The notes beneath the pieces were generated by a model. It had not been told where the DNA came from. It ran no database searches and saw nothing but the letters and a program-made list of their open reading frames with translations. Shown here piece after piece: positions 1 to 9,325 of a stretch of DNA of 64,000 nucleotides. The stretch comes from Petasospora fabianii (lineage: Eukaryota; Ascomycota; Saccharomycetes; Phaffomycetales; Wickerhamomycetaceae), in NCBI GenBank assembly GCA_022641835.1, contig CP048723.1:124001-188000 (forward strand), written 5' to 3'. The first letter of the stretch is position 1; the number at the start of each line of letters is the position of its first letter. The position numbers were made by a program, and so were the translations under genes.

Positions 1-1953
1 ACCACAAGTCACAATACCAACTGATCCTTTTGCATTGGCAAACTCTTCACCCAAGATCTTTGCTGATGGTGCTCTTCCAGCATGGAACGTGATGTATTCT
101 GAATACTGAGCCAACATTGGAGTCTTTGATATCTCAGACTCAACAAAGTTTCTTGAGATGTAGATATCACAAGTGATACCTGTCTTTTGCAATCTTTTCA
201 ACTCTGATTCAAACCATTGTATACTCCCAACATTACGTACAGTCCATATGAGTCTAATGCGTTGTCTCATTATCAAAGAACGTTCAGCGAGATGAAGAGC
301 ATGATAGAATGGACCAGGGATACCATTACCACCGGCAAATAGAACAACGTTATCATAAGACTCACATGGTGATGGGTTCCCATATGGTCCTTCAAGTGAG
401 ACTCTCATCTGGGTAATGCCATTAGATCCAAGAAGGGACATGACTTTAGATGTGACACCACTCTTAGCCTTGATGTAAATGGTGACTTCATCTTCTTCAA
501 GCACAGAATCGATGATGGTGAATGGATGTGATTGCCAAAAGATTGACCAATGCAAGAAATGAATGAAGACATAACATCCAGGGTATGGTTTCCAATCATG
601 TGGTCTCTTTACGATGACTTTAAAAGTCTCATCACCACTATAACAAATCTGAGCCCTTGGGGAACCAAATTTGAACAACTTATAGAGACGGACAACTCTA
701 TCAATACCCCAAATGGTAAGTGAACCAGCGATCCAATCTAACCAACCAAATGTAATGCAATGAAGCCAACAAGACGCAAAGAACCAAATGGCAAATAAGA
801 TATGCGTTACTAAGAACAATTCATAGTAAGCCACTCTCAAGTTATGAACTGCAAACAAGACGATAAGGATAGATAATATGGTAGCAAACCAACCAAATAC
901 AAACCAACCTGTTGTGAATCTATTAAAGAATCCATTTGTCGAGATCATAGCGAGAGTGTAACACACCGAGTGAATACCAGCATCTATAACCATGACGCGT
1001 GCAGTCCATTTATGAAAGATCATGAATGTGGAGTATGAAAGACCTGAAAGACCAATAAGCATGTTGTTACGACCAGCGAACAGTATGAGGATGGGGAAAT
1101 GAGCGAATGCTAGTACACCGGCACGATCTGCAGAGAGACGTAAGAGTTGATAGATGGATGAGTTTGGACCAAAGAGTTGATTATCGTCATGGACCTCAAT
1201 AGCATAGATGAGGAATACTGTATTAAGGATGAAATAAGCTGAAAGGATAACACCTTCTAACGTTGTTGGAAGTAAAGATGTCATTTTCCCCATGATATGT
1301 GATGGTTGTTGATGAGATCCAAATAGAAGTGGGAGTGTTAATCGTTGACGTATGTTGTTGATCTTGGATCCAACAAGACGTGAGTTGAGTCTTGGTGATC
1401 TCTTTATCTTACTCCAGATACCGAACCAAAGACATATACCTATCCAGTACATGTTGATTATAACACCATAGTACTGTGCCTTGTCAAAGTTACCGAGGAA
1501 TGCCTTATAGTCTCTAATCTTAGAGGTCACCTGAATTCTTTCGATAAGCACTGGGGTATACTGTATCTCTGTATGATTCCACGAGTCATCCGTAGCATGT
1601 CGTATCCATTTAGATGCATTTTTACTTCTTTCTTCAATGGTTCTTAGGGTGAGATCAACTTTAGCATACTTGGAACATGAATTGATGAACACTTCTCTTC
1701 CAGATTGCCGCGTGACATGTTCGGGAAGATAGGCATCCAAGCATGCTACCACTGAATCCCCCAATGGCTCATAAGAACAAGTGCATGGCCAATACCCATC
1801 ATCACAACCAAATTGAAATTCTTTGGAAAGGGCAAGTTGACATGAATATAGTGTACTCTGTTGGATGGTACCCTTCAGCGACTCAGCGAGCCCGTACCTT
1901 AAAAAGAATGCTGTAACGAGAAGCCTCAACAGTGTGACCAGCATAGCCCTCAT
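1..1953 (-). CDS. FRE: Ferric/cupric reductase, FRE family (C-terminus off left edge)
   Basis: Plasma-membrane flavocytochrome that reduces Fe(III) or Cu(II) at the cell surface using cytosolic NADPH. The 651 visible residues begin with a hydrophobic signal peptide (about 1-24). A Cys-rich ectodomain follows, then several membrane segments with heme-ligand histidines (for example around residue 313), the FAD motif HPFT at about 476-479, the NADPH motif GGNGIPGP near 540, and the window ends exactly on the Cys-Gly of the nucleotide-binding motif VGIVTCG. Only some tens of residues should be missing, judging by the usual family length of about 690-710. ATG at 1953 is chosen; a second Met three codons later is also possible. 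The reading frame is unbroken. Which FRE paralogue it is cannot be told. A GATAA-rich tandem array lies about 260-300 bp upstream. Confidence 0.93.
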   Translation of the reverse strand, partial: MRAMLVTLLRLLVTAFFLRYGLAESLKGTIQQSTLYSCQLALSKEFQFGCDDGYWPCTCSYEPLGDSVVACLDAYLPEHVTRQSGREVFINSCSKYAKVDLTLRTIEERSKNASKWIRHATDDSWNHTEIQYTPVLIERIQVTSKIRDYKAFLGNFDKAQYYGVIINMYWIGICLWFGIWSKIKRSPRLNSRLVGSKINNIRQRLTLPLLFGSHQQPSHIMGKMTSLLPTTLEGVILSAYFILNTVFLIYAIEVHDDNQLFGPNSSIYQLLRLSADRAGVLAFAHFPILILFAGRNNMLIGLSGLSYSTFMIFHKWTARVMVIDAGIHSVCYTLAMISTNGFFNRFTTGWFVFGWFATILSILIVLFAVHNLRVAYYELFLVTHILFAIWFFASCWLHCITFGWLDWIAGSLTIWGIDRVVRLYKLFKFGSPRAQICYSGDETFKVIVKRPHDWKPYPGCYVFIHFLHWSIFWQSHPFTIIDSVLEEDEVTIYIKAKSGVTSKVMSLLGSNGITQMRVSLEGPYGNPSPCESYDNVVLFAGGNGIPGPFYHALHLAERSLIMRQRIRLIWTVRNVGSIQWFESELKRLQKTGITCDIYISRNFVESEISKTPMLAQYSEYITFHAGRAPSAKILGEEFANAKGSVGIVTCG

Positions 1954-2452
1954 ACCAACCTCTTCCAGTCTTTAGAAGGGGGATAGAAAGAGATCTATAG
2001 ATACTTATTCTCCCTGTATAACTCAACGAATGATCAAAAAGATAAAAAAAAAAAAACACCAAAATTTCGGAAATTCGCGGAACGGTAAGGCCAGCACTAT
2101 ACAGTCTTTAATACACCCTAAACTTTTCATCATTACTGTTTGTTTATATGATGTTTGTTTAGCATTGGTACAATAGGTTAGTGAGTATCTGTGAGTGTTA
2201 TAGTGACTGGTCTTATCTACTTTATCTACTTTATCTACTTTATCTACTTTATTTCATCGACATGGGGTTTCTAAGATCCTCTTGATGTCTGATGGATGGT
2301 ATATGTATGATATACAGTAGAATATAAGCGAGTACATATCTTAGTTGTCTATTGAGCTTCCCATAACACACTTTGATATTGGATCAATACCAGTAAAAGC
2401 GTGTATACCAACTCACTGTTCAGTCTGATCCAAGTTATCAGAGACATTTACC
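1954..2452. other. Intergenic spacer, ferric reductase / unknown gene
   Basis: Spacer between the 5' end of the ferric reductase and the 3' end of the next minus-strand gene. It holds an A-run near 2045-2056 and the 9-bp tandem array listed separately. No convincing gene seen. Confidence 0.7.
2212..2251. repeat. Tandem 9-bp repeat TTTATCTAC, about 4.4 copies
   Basis: Near-perfect copies of TTTATCTAC run head to tail. Every copy carries TTATCT, which on the other strand is AGATAA, a core GATA-factor site. It lies upstream of the ferric reductase start at 1953. Confidence 0.9.
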
Positions 2453-3166
2453 TCACTCATATGATATGAGGTTTCTGATACCGGTGTCCTCAGTATTAAT
2501 GGTCGTGTCTTCCGTAAGGAAACTCCTTTCAAACAAATCATTTGGAATTGATGGATAAAGAGAATCAGCCACTTTAAAAAGTTCTTCATCTAAATCACAT
2601 CCATATCTGTTTTGTTCATAGAGAAGAGTAGTATCCTTTTTGATGATAGAATCTTTGAGATAATTGAAGATATATTGCTTTTCTGGTTGATTTGTCTGTT
2701 TGGATTCTATTCTTAATCTAGTGAAGACTTCTGGTTTGATATATGCCAGATAAGAGCATACCTCTGGAGACAGGAAATGAAGTGCTAAGAGGATCTTAAT
2801 GTCGAGATTAGCAGCTTGTGTTTTTCTATCATAAACTCGACTGTCATTGAGATTCTTATCAACAATACTCTGAACCTCTTCATTCAATGGGAAATAATCA
2901 TTCAATGAGTCTTCAACAAGGTCTGTATGTATATGTTCAATCTTAAGATCTGGTTTTGATTCTGAAAGTTGTTGTTTCAACTCCATCATACTTATCAAAA
3001 GTTGATCATCAAGAGGCTCTTGAGTAAATTCAGTAGGGGCTCTATCCAGGGAGTTGGTCATAAAGTTTTCAGACTGTACGTGTGAGTGATTCACCTCTTG
3101 ATGAATCTCTTGGAGATACTGTTCATTATCGGTGAAATTATCAGTAGGAATTGAGTTGAATGGCAT
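2453..3166 (-). CDS. Unrecognised acidic protein, 237 aa
   Basis: I do not recognise this protein. It starts at ATG 3166 and reads 237 codons without interruption. The first 100 residues are polar and rich in Asn, Gln, Asp, Glu and Ser and look disordered. From about residue 118 a more hydrophobic, probably helical part begins (DIKILLALHFLSPEVCSYLA), followed by mixed charged segments to the C-terminus. No signal peptide, membrane span, zinc motif or catalytic motif is visible. Length and codon use resemble neighbouring genes, so a real but fast-evolving gene is likely. It lies between two minus-strand/plus-strand promoter regions with about 1.2 kb of spacer on its upstream side. Confidence 0.65.
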   Translation of the reverse strand: MPFNSIPTDNFTDNEQYLQEIHQEVNHSHVQSENFMTNSLDRAPTEFTQEPLDDQLLISMMELKQQLSESKPDLKIEHIHTDLVEDSLNDYFPLNEEVQSIVDKNLNDSRVYDRKTQAANLDIKILLALHFLSPEVCSYLAYIKPEVFTRLRIESKQTNQPEKQYIFNYLKDSIIKKDTTLLYEQNRYGCDLDEELFKVADSLYPSIPNDLFERSFLTEDTTINTEDTGIRNLISYE

Positions 3167-4347
3167 GTTGATGTGTAAGTATTAAGCATTACTCTTGACA
3201 CATGTCATAGTTCAGAGTTTCATTTGGAAATTTGAACTTTATTGTATGAAATATTTAAAGATGAGGTGTTATATAGAGGAGTTAACATAAATATAAATAT
3301 ATAGATTTATCACCTCATTTGGATAAGAAATAGACCAATAAACAACTAGTCTCTAACCAAAATGATCTCTGTAGTTGTACTGGTAGACCATAAAACCATA
3401 CTAAAACTAATAACATAGAATAACCTACTAATCTCTTACAAATGAGTAACTACAGCTTATCAAAAGAATCAGTTACTGGGGCGAACGCCCCCACCCCACA
3501 CACATATCCTAAAATGGAAATATTCGTGATAAGAAAAAAAAGAAAAAAAAAACAGGCAAACAAAAACATCCATACATCAATGGAAAAAAAAAAAAGTCAA
3601 AGTCAAAGTCACGTGACTACAAAGAACCTCATTTCTCTCTATGCAAGCCTTGATGACATGTCCTTGTTCTCTATAAAGAGTAAATCAGTGGGAGAGGGTT
3701 TGTGTCAAATGTAGTAGACCTAGTGCTATGACTTTATTTAGATGGAAAGATACTTAGGGCCATGGCTAGACTTAAAATTTCAGCTGTGGCTTTTAATAAA
3801 AGAAATGTTATAAGCCAATAAGATAGCTTCCTTCGTTCATTCTCAACAAGATTGAGTTTTATCCCTTTTTCCTCCCGGTTTTGTGAGGTGTTGTACATAG
3901 TAAAGATGACGTTAAGGTGAGGGGATCTCCCGATTTTACAGGGTGTTGGCGCCAACAAAAGCGCGCATTACACGTTTGGTAGGGGACACATCAGAATATA
4001 AATCCACTAAGTAAAGAGAGAGAAAGTGTTACCAATAAGTGGTCGACAGGGTGATTCTATGAGACCATCCTACTATAGATATACTATTGATATGTATTCT
4101 ATATCTTTATTCCTTTTTATAATGAAAAAAAGAAATAAATCTCCCTTCGACCGATCGTATCGTTTCTTCTTTAAAGTGTTGCCCCTGACGAAAAACTCTA
4201 TAACACTTTTTTATCTCAAAGCGCAGGGCCCCACCATAAAGATGGTGCCACGCATAAAAAAAAAAATGTGTGTATAATCTTCCTCTAGATCTTACCCTTA
4301 GGTCTTAGATCCACATACCTAGCCATTAACAGTCACTTACTACTGAG
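3167..4347. promoter_or_regulatory. Long divergent intergenic region upstream of FAD2
   Basis: About 1.2 kb without a convincing gene. It contains A-rich tracts (3534-3550, 3585-3595, 4257-4266), a perfect E-box palindrome at 3608-3617, and the 18-bp element at 3976-3993 that recurs upstream of MRPL35. Length suggests a regulated promoter for the desaturase, which is inference. Short plus-strand ORFs here are low complexity and were rejected. Confidence 0.6.
3608..3617. promoter_or_regulatory. E-box palindrome GTCACGTGAC
   Basis: Perfect 10-bp palindrome with a CACGTG core and flanks matching the Cbf1 consensus RTCACRTG. Pho4-type factors bind the same core. It lies about 730 bp upstream of the desaturase ATG. 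Related TCACGTGA sites occur at 9186-9193, 35276-35283 and 62016-62023. Confidence 0.5.
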
Positions 4348-5601
4348 ATGTCTGCTACGGTCACCAGTAATAACCAGGGCTCTTCTGGCCACTCCACCGT
4401 TACCCAAAGAAAGGGTAACGTTGCCTCCCTTCAGACTACAAAGGGTCTTACGGGTATTGACACTTTTGGTAACGTGTTTGAAGCTCCAGATTTCACTATG
4501 AAGGAGATTCTTGCTGCAATTCCACAACATTGTTATGAGAGAAGACTTACAACTTCCTTTTACTATGTCTTCCGTGATATCGCTGTTATGCTTACAGCTG
4601 GTTATGTCGCAAACACCTATATCCCAACCATTGACAATACACTTGTTAAAGGTGGTCTTTGGGCTCTTTACACTGTTTTCCAAGGTTTGTTCGGTACAGG
4701 TATTTGGGTTCTTGCCCATGAGTGTGGTCACCAGGCTTTCTCAGACTATGGTTGGGTTAATGATCTCGTTGGTTGGGTTCTTCACTCTTACCTCCTCGTT
4801 CCATACTTCTCTTGGAAATATTCTCATGGTAAACATCACAAAGCCACAGGTCATTTGACAAGAGATACAGTCTTTGTTCCACCAACTGTTGAACAGTACA
4901 AGAAGAAGAGATTTGTGGAAAAACTTGATGATCTTACAGAAGATGCACCAATTGCTACCCTTTTCAACCTCATCACCCAGCAAGCTGGTGGTTGGTGGGC
5001 ATACCTAACAACTAACGTCACGGGTCAACCACATGAGGACGTTCCAAAATGGAAACATAACCATTTCGTACCAACTTCTCCAATCTTTGATAAGAAAGAT
5101 TATTGGTTCATTGTCCTTTCTGACATTGGTATCCTCATCCAATCATTCGTTCTCTATAACTGGTACCAGAAGTTTGGTGCATTCCATTTCGCCATTAACT
5201 ACTTCATCCCATACATGTTTGTTAACCACTGGTTAGTCTTTATCACTTTCCTTCAACACACAGCACCAGATATGCCACACTATGATGCTCATGAATGGAA
5301 TTTCGCAAGAGGTGCCGCTGCTACCATTGATAGAGAACTTCCAATTGTTGGTCCATACATCTTCCACGATATCATTGAAACTCATGTCTTGCATCATTAC
5401 GTTTCCAGAATCCCATTCTATAACGCTAGAGAGGCATCTGAAGCTATTAAGAAAGTTATGGGAAAGCACTACAAACATACTAATGAGAACATGTTTGTCT
5501 CTCTTTGGAAGTCTGCTAGATCTTGTCAGTTTGTTGAAGGTGATAACGGTCTTAGAATGTTCAGAAACCATAACAACATTGGTGTTAAGGCCAGAGATTA
5601 A
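4348..5601 (+). CDS. FAD2: Delta-12 (or omega-3) fatty acid desaturase
   Basis: Membrane di-iron desaturase of the endoplasmic reticulum that introduces a second double bond into oleoyl chains to make linoleate. All three histidine boxes of the family are intact: HECGH at residues 124-128, HGKHH at 160-164 and HVLHH at 346-350. They are separated by hydrophobic hairpins in the usual arrangement. The length of 417 residues equals that of yeast Fad2/Fad3 enzymes. The C-terminal part has the family stretch AREASEAIKKVMGKHYKHT. Delta-12 and delta-15 paralogues cannot be separated with certainty from sequence reading alone; delta-12 is the default because it is the more widespread. S. cerevisiae lacks this gene, so its presence helps place the lineage. 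Confidence 0.9.
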   Translation: MSATVTSNNQGSSGHSTVTQRKGNVASLQTTKGLTGIDTFGNVFEAPDFTMKEILAAIPQHCYERRLTTSFYYVFRDIAVMLTAGYVANTYIPTIDNTLVKGGLWALYTVFQGLFGTGIWVLAHECGHQAFSDYGWVNDLVGWVLHSYLLVPYFSWKYSHGKHHKATGHLTRDTVFVPPTVEQYKKKRFVEKLDDLTEDAPIATLFNLITQQAGGWWAYLTTNVTGQPHEDVPKWKHNHFVPTSPIFDKKDYWFIVLSDIGILIQSFVLYNWYQKFGAFHFAINYFIPYMFVNHWLVFITFLQHTAPDMPHYDAHEWNFARGAAATIDRELPIVGPYIFHDIIETHVLHHYVSRIPFYNAREASEAIKKVMGKHYKHTNENMFVSLWKSARSCQFVEGDNGLRMFRNHNNIGVKARD

Positions 5602-5697
5602 GATGTTCCTGTTTCCTATTACAATTATTATATAACTTATTCCTTTAGCTATACAATCTTCATGATTATGTCAATGTGTAATTCCATCACAGATTAA

Positions 5698-7095
5698 CTA
5701 TACACCCTGTCTCTCACTCTGCTCATCAAGTTTCAATGCAGCATGTGATCCATCAGATAGTTGGTTTGAATGAATATCTTCAGTTCTCTCCAACATCACG
5801 GGCTTCCAAATGATAATCAATGCCCAAAGTAAGAACAGCATCGAGAAATCAGGAAGATGTTTCAATGTAACAAACCAGAAATTTTGTGAAATACTAGCCT
5901 CTAAAGCATGTGCAAATGATGAATAAGGACTAGCATGAGTTGGTGTATCAATCAAATTGGCACTACTAGAAGCCTGAATGGTAACCATACCGAAGAATGA
6001 GATAACACCACATGTAACTGGGATCCAAAGTGCAACTTTTCTCGAGAGACTATAGTTTCTGGCAAACACCGGGTCCATCATCTCTCTTTCCGTAGCCTTA
6101 GCATTCTTCCAAAGAATATAAACCATTGGTATCCAGATGAAGAGAATGATTAATGCCACAGCAATCAAGATTGGTGCAAAAATTATCAGATGTGTGTTAA
6201 TGATTGGATAGAACGATTGAATCAATGAGGCAAATGCGAATAGACGAATCATGATTTTGAATTTCTTGTCAATCGTCATCTCTGTGAACTTTTCCTTAGT
6301 GATACCAAAGACTCCAATACTGAGCTTATACAGCAAGAGGAAGCAAAGTACAGAATACATCTGATCAGCAAACACAAGTGGATCAATCAGGGCAAATTGA
6401 TGATCTGGTCCAGTCATGACAAAAGTATAAATCATTGATTTCCAAAGGATAACAAATGATTTCAAACTGAACATGACCCTAATGTCATCAAGTAAAGTAC
6501 CGATATACGCCTTTGCAGCGCCTCTGAACATGAAATTGATAGCCATGACAGAGATAAAGATCAACAATGAGATCAAAAGCATAACTTTAAGTGATTCCCA
6601 TTGAGCTAAACTGATGTTACCATACCAATGGTTCTCCACAAACTCAACCTTTTCAACTTCGGGCGTCCCCTCTTGATACACCACTGCACAGTAGATACCA
6701 CTTTGTTTCACCTCATACTTCTCTCCTTGTCCTGGCGAAACCAATGTGTTCACGATATGATCACTGAGGTCCGTGTCCTCGGTATATATGAATTGACCAA
6801 CATCCTTACCATTACACAACCCCATAGATGATCTCTTCTGCGTACAAACAGCGAATCCATTTGGTTCCTGTTCAATCACAGTCTCATCAACGAAAAGTGG
6901 AATGTTTGTATGATCAATGTCTTCAATATGATATATGAGAACTGAACTATCAAGACCACCTTTGTTTAGTACAGCAAGGAATGTGTTGTATCCTGGGACT
7001 GGCTCTTCAAACCCCACGCAACGTTGATGAACTGCTGCGGCGGCAACAGAGATAAGCGCTGCCGCTGTGATGATTTTTGTCAAGTATCCTCTCAT
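5698..7095 (-). CDS. PTM1: PTM1-family seven-TM Golgi/endosome protein, copy A
   Basis: Member of the PTM1/TMEM87 (GOST) family. It has an N-terminal signal peptide (residues 1-20) and a lumenal beta-rich domain of about 170 residues with conserved cysteines (QRCVGF, FAVCTQ, GIYCAVVYQ). A block reading ENHWYGNISLAQWESLK precedes seven hydrophobic segments. The lumenal Cys pattern, the TM entry block and a C-terminal IIIWKP match my recollection of S. cerevisiae Ptm1 (YQVCAG, ETGFYC, NAYGQL, AFLWRP). At 465 residues it is shorter than Ptm1 (about 520) because the cytoplasmic tail is reduced. A TTTATAAA box at 7201-7208 lies about 105 bp upstream. It sits head-to-tail with a paralogue of identical length (7343-8740), so a tandem duplication is evident. 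Confidence 0.8.
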   Translation of the reverse strand: MRGYLTKIITAAALISVAAAAVHQRCVGFEEPVPGYNTFLAVLNKGGLDSSVLIYHIEDIDHTNIPLFVDETVIEQEPNGFAVCTQKRSSMGLCNGKDVGQFIYTEDTDLSDHIVNTLVSPGQGEKYEVKQSGIYCAVVYQEGTPEVEKVEFVENHWYGNISLAQWESLKVMLLISLLIFISVMAINFMFRGAAKAYIGTLLDDIRVMFSLKSFVILWKSMIYTFVMTGPDHQFALIDPLVFADQMYSVLCFLLLYKLSIGVFGITKEKFTEMTIDKKFKIMIRLFAFASLIQSFYPIINTHLIIFAPILIAVALIILFIWIPMVYILWKNAKATEREMMDPVFARNYSLSRKVALWIPVTCGVISFFGMVTIQASSSANLIDTPTHASPYSSFAHALEASISQNFWFVTLKHLPDFSMLFLLWALIIIWKPVMLERTEDIHSNQLSDGSHAALKLDEQSERQGV

Positions 7096-7342
7096 TAAGA
7101 CAATGATCTTGGTTATAATGACAGTTTATTGGAAACAAGTAGGACTAGCTCTAAGGCTTTATTCATTGAGTGGCAATGAAGGAAGAGGCATAGCCTTGAC
7201 TTTATAAACAGAGTATTTCGCGTGTTGTTAGGGCCACGCTATTAGTATACTCTACTACTGTACTATTTACTACTTTACTACTCTTATGTTTGTATGTTTC
7301 TATGTCACTTGTTATAGGTCATAATCTATTGCTGTAATGGTA

Positions 7343-8740
7343 TCAAACCTCTTCAACAGCATCTAGCTGGACTGGTCTTTCCTCTACAGCTGTCTCTGAA
7401 GCATCCCATCCGGAAACTTTACCAGCTGGAGTATCCTTCCAGATTGCAATCAATGCACTGATGATCACCAAGATGGACAAGTCAGGAAGATGCTTGATGG
7501 TAAGAATTGGAATACTTTGCATTGTTTGCATCTTCATTCCGCCAATGAACCCAGCAGTGATCGACTGTGATGGCACATTTGAAGTTGGTCCAGCAGTCTT
7601 TAACTGTAGCACTCCAATGGAGAATATGGTTAGAAAAACGGCAAGAAGTGGAGTCCACAGCATCACGTGTCTAGAGTGACGATATTTACGAGCAATACTT
7701 GATTCCATTGAAGACTCAGTGGCCTTGGTGTTCTTCCAGATGGCGTAAATCAATGGGATGGAGACAAAAGTGTTGATGACACCAGCGACACCGACTGTCA
7801 AAGGACCAGCGACTGGGATCTTCGACAGTAAGGAGCGTAGCGTGACAATCAAGGCAGAGATGGAGAAGATTATCATCATTCTTTCCACTTTTCTTTCAAA
7901 GTCAAAGATTTCCTTGAGAGGCTTGGTGTTGTCAAACCCAAACTTCCCAACACTCACCTTCCAGCATAGGCAGAAGAAGGCAATGTTGTATAGCTGTGCA
8001 ACCAGTGTGTAAGGGTCAATGAAAAAGTTTGTGAAGATGGAAGGTCTCAAATCAAAAAGCAACAAGAAACTGTCCAAGATCCCATGTGCACTGTAGAAAC
8101 CCACGACAAGAAGATTGAAAATAGCCACATCTTCAATGATGGTACCATAAACATCCCCAAATTTCTGGCGAATGGCAACGAATGAAAGGGAGAGAAGAGC
8201 AAACATGAAGATTTCGACTTTAAATGACTCCCATCTTATGATAGATAGATGTCCCCACCAATGGTTCTCTTGGATGTCGACACTCTTGATGGAGTCTCCG
8301 TTCTGATAGACAATGGCACAAAGGAAGCCTGACTCTTTGGCATCCATCTTTAATGTTTCACCAGCGGAGAGTAATACATTCTTAATGGCATCTTCATCAA
8401 CTTCGGCATCAAGAGTAAGAACGAACTTGTTTAAATCCTTTGCTTCACAAATAGATTTTTCAACCCTTTCATCGGTACAGATACCAAAAGTAAATGGTTC
8501 CTCATTAAGCACCGAGTCATCATTAATCATCAATGGGATATTAGTGTGTGGCTCGTCGTCCATTCTGTACATGAGTACACTTGTATAATCGGAACCGGCC
8601 TTAGAGCCAACTTTCACTGTCAACGAGTTGTCATAGCCTTCAACTGGAGCATCAAAGCCAGCACATACTTGTTTTAAAGCACCCAAAACACCTCTAGAGA
8701 GAGCTAATGCTCCAAGGGCGATAACGTTTGTAGATCTCAT
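7343..8740 (-). CDS. PTM1: PTM1-family seven-TM Golgi/endosome protein, copy B
   Basis: Second copy of the tandem pair, also 465 residues, with the same architecture: signal peptide (about 1-20), lumenal domain with QVCAGF, FGICTD and SGFLCAIVYQ, the block ENHWWGHLSIIRWESFK, and seven membrane segments ending in ALIAIWKD. The QVCAG motif is closer to S. cerevisiae Ptm1 than that of copy A. The two copies align end to end but differ at most positions outside the motifs, so the duplication is not recent. A TTTATATA box at 8841-8848 sits about 100 bp upstream, similar to the spacing of copy A. The exact role of this family (Golgi/endosome trafficking) is not settled. Confidence 0.8.
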   Translation of the reverse strand: MRSTNVIALGALALSRGVLGALKQVCAGFDAPVEGYDNSLTVKVGSKAGSDYTSVLMYRMDDEPHTNIPLMINDDSVLNEEPFTFGICTDERVEKSICEAKDLNKFVLTLDAEVDEDAIKNVLLSAGETLKMDAKESGFLCAIVYQNGDSIKSVDIQENHWWGHLSIIRWESFKVEIFMFALLSLSFVAIRQKFGDVYGTIIEDVAIFNLLVVGFYSAHGILDSFLLLFDLRPSIFTNFFIDPYTLVAQLYNIAFFCLCWKVSVGKFGFDNTKPLKEIFDFERKVERMMIIFSISALIVTLRSLLSKIPVAGPLTVGVAGVINTFVSIPLIYAIWKNTKATESSMESSIARKYRHSRHVMLWTPLLAVFLTIFSIGVLQLKTAGPTSNVPSQSITAGFIGGMKMQTMQSIPILTIKHLPDLSILVIISALIAIWKDTPAGKVSGWDASETAVEERPVQLDAVEEV

Positions 8741-9240
8741 GTGTACTAAGACTTAGTAGCGAGTTACGGTTGATGTTACGCTCGTAAACAATAGATAACG
8801 GGTTGGGCTTGGCATCTGCAACTTGAGCCTTGGCACGCTATTTATATAGTTCTGTTGAAGCTTTTTTCAACTAACAGTGGGGGCGCATATATACGTCATA
8901 TCTACCACACTGGCTTTTAATTGGTCCACAACTTTCTCGTTCATGCAGTGAGGCGAATCGTATTTCACGCAGATGCTGGGTATATGTCTTCCGAGGGTCA
9001 CTAGTGGCAAATCATTTTGCTGTACGACAAGTTGCGTTCGTATCGGTGGTCTGCTAGTTAGATCTTGCAGTTACGTGGTAGTTGAGATATATATGGACTT
9101 ACCGTTAGTATAGAGTGCTTTGTTTGAATGAAATCTGCCATAGGTGCTTACTCTGAGAAACGTATGTCTGAAGGAAGTATTTGTATCACGTGACACCAAG
9201 CTCACCTATACTCCTCCAGAGGTATTAAAATCTATATTAA
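8741..9240. other. Intergenic spacer, PTM1 copy B / tRNA-Glu
   Basis: About 500 bp holding the copy B promoter (TTTATATA at 8841-8848) and a TCACGTGA site at 9186-9193 just upstream of the tRNA. No protein gene seen. Confidence 0.6.
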
Positions 9241-9312
9241 TCCGGCATGGTGTAGTGGCTAGCACAGTTCGCTCTCACCGAGCAGACCGGGGTTCGATTC
9301 CCCGTACCGGAA
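9241..9312 (+). tRNA. tRNA-Glu: tRNA-Glu(CUC)
   Basis: A 72-nt cloverleaf without intron. The acceptor strands are TCCGGCA and TACCGGA, the D arm is GTGTAGTGGCTAGCAC, the anticodon stem is GTTCG/CGAGC with loop CTCTCAC (anticodon CTC at 9274-9276), and the T arm is CGGGG-TTCGATT-CCCCG. It closely follows the yeast tRNA-Glu pattern. The sixth acceptor pair is C·A rather than a Watson-Crick pair; the rest of the stem pairs. The discriminator is A at 9312. A 7-T terminator follows at 9319-9325. CTC reads GAG codons. Confidence 0.95.
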
Positions 9313-9318
9313 TTATTC

Positions 9319-9325
9319 TTTTTTT
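9319..9325 (+). terminator. RNA polymerase III terminator
   Basis: Run of seven T residues starting seven bases after the tRNA-Glu discriminator base, as expected for Pol III termination. Confidence 0.85.

Noticed and set aside
3442-3714. 90-codon plus-strand ORF in the FAD2 upstream region
   Set aside because: Lys runs arise from poly-A tracts; no recognisable protein and no coding character.
4026-4277. 83-codon plus-strand ORF just upstream of FAD2
   Set aside because: Ends in the FAD2 leader, contains A-run Lys codons, and resembles no protein; treated as promoter.
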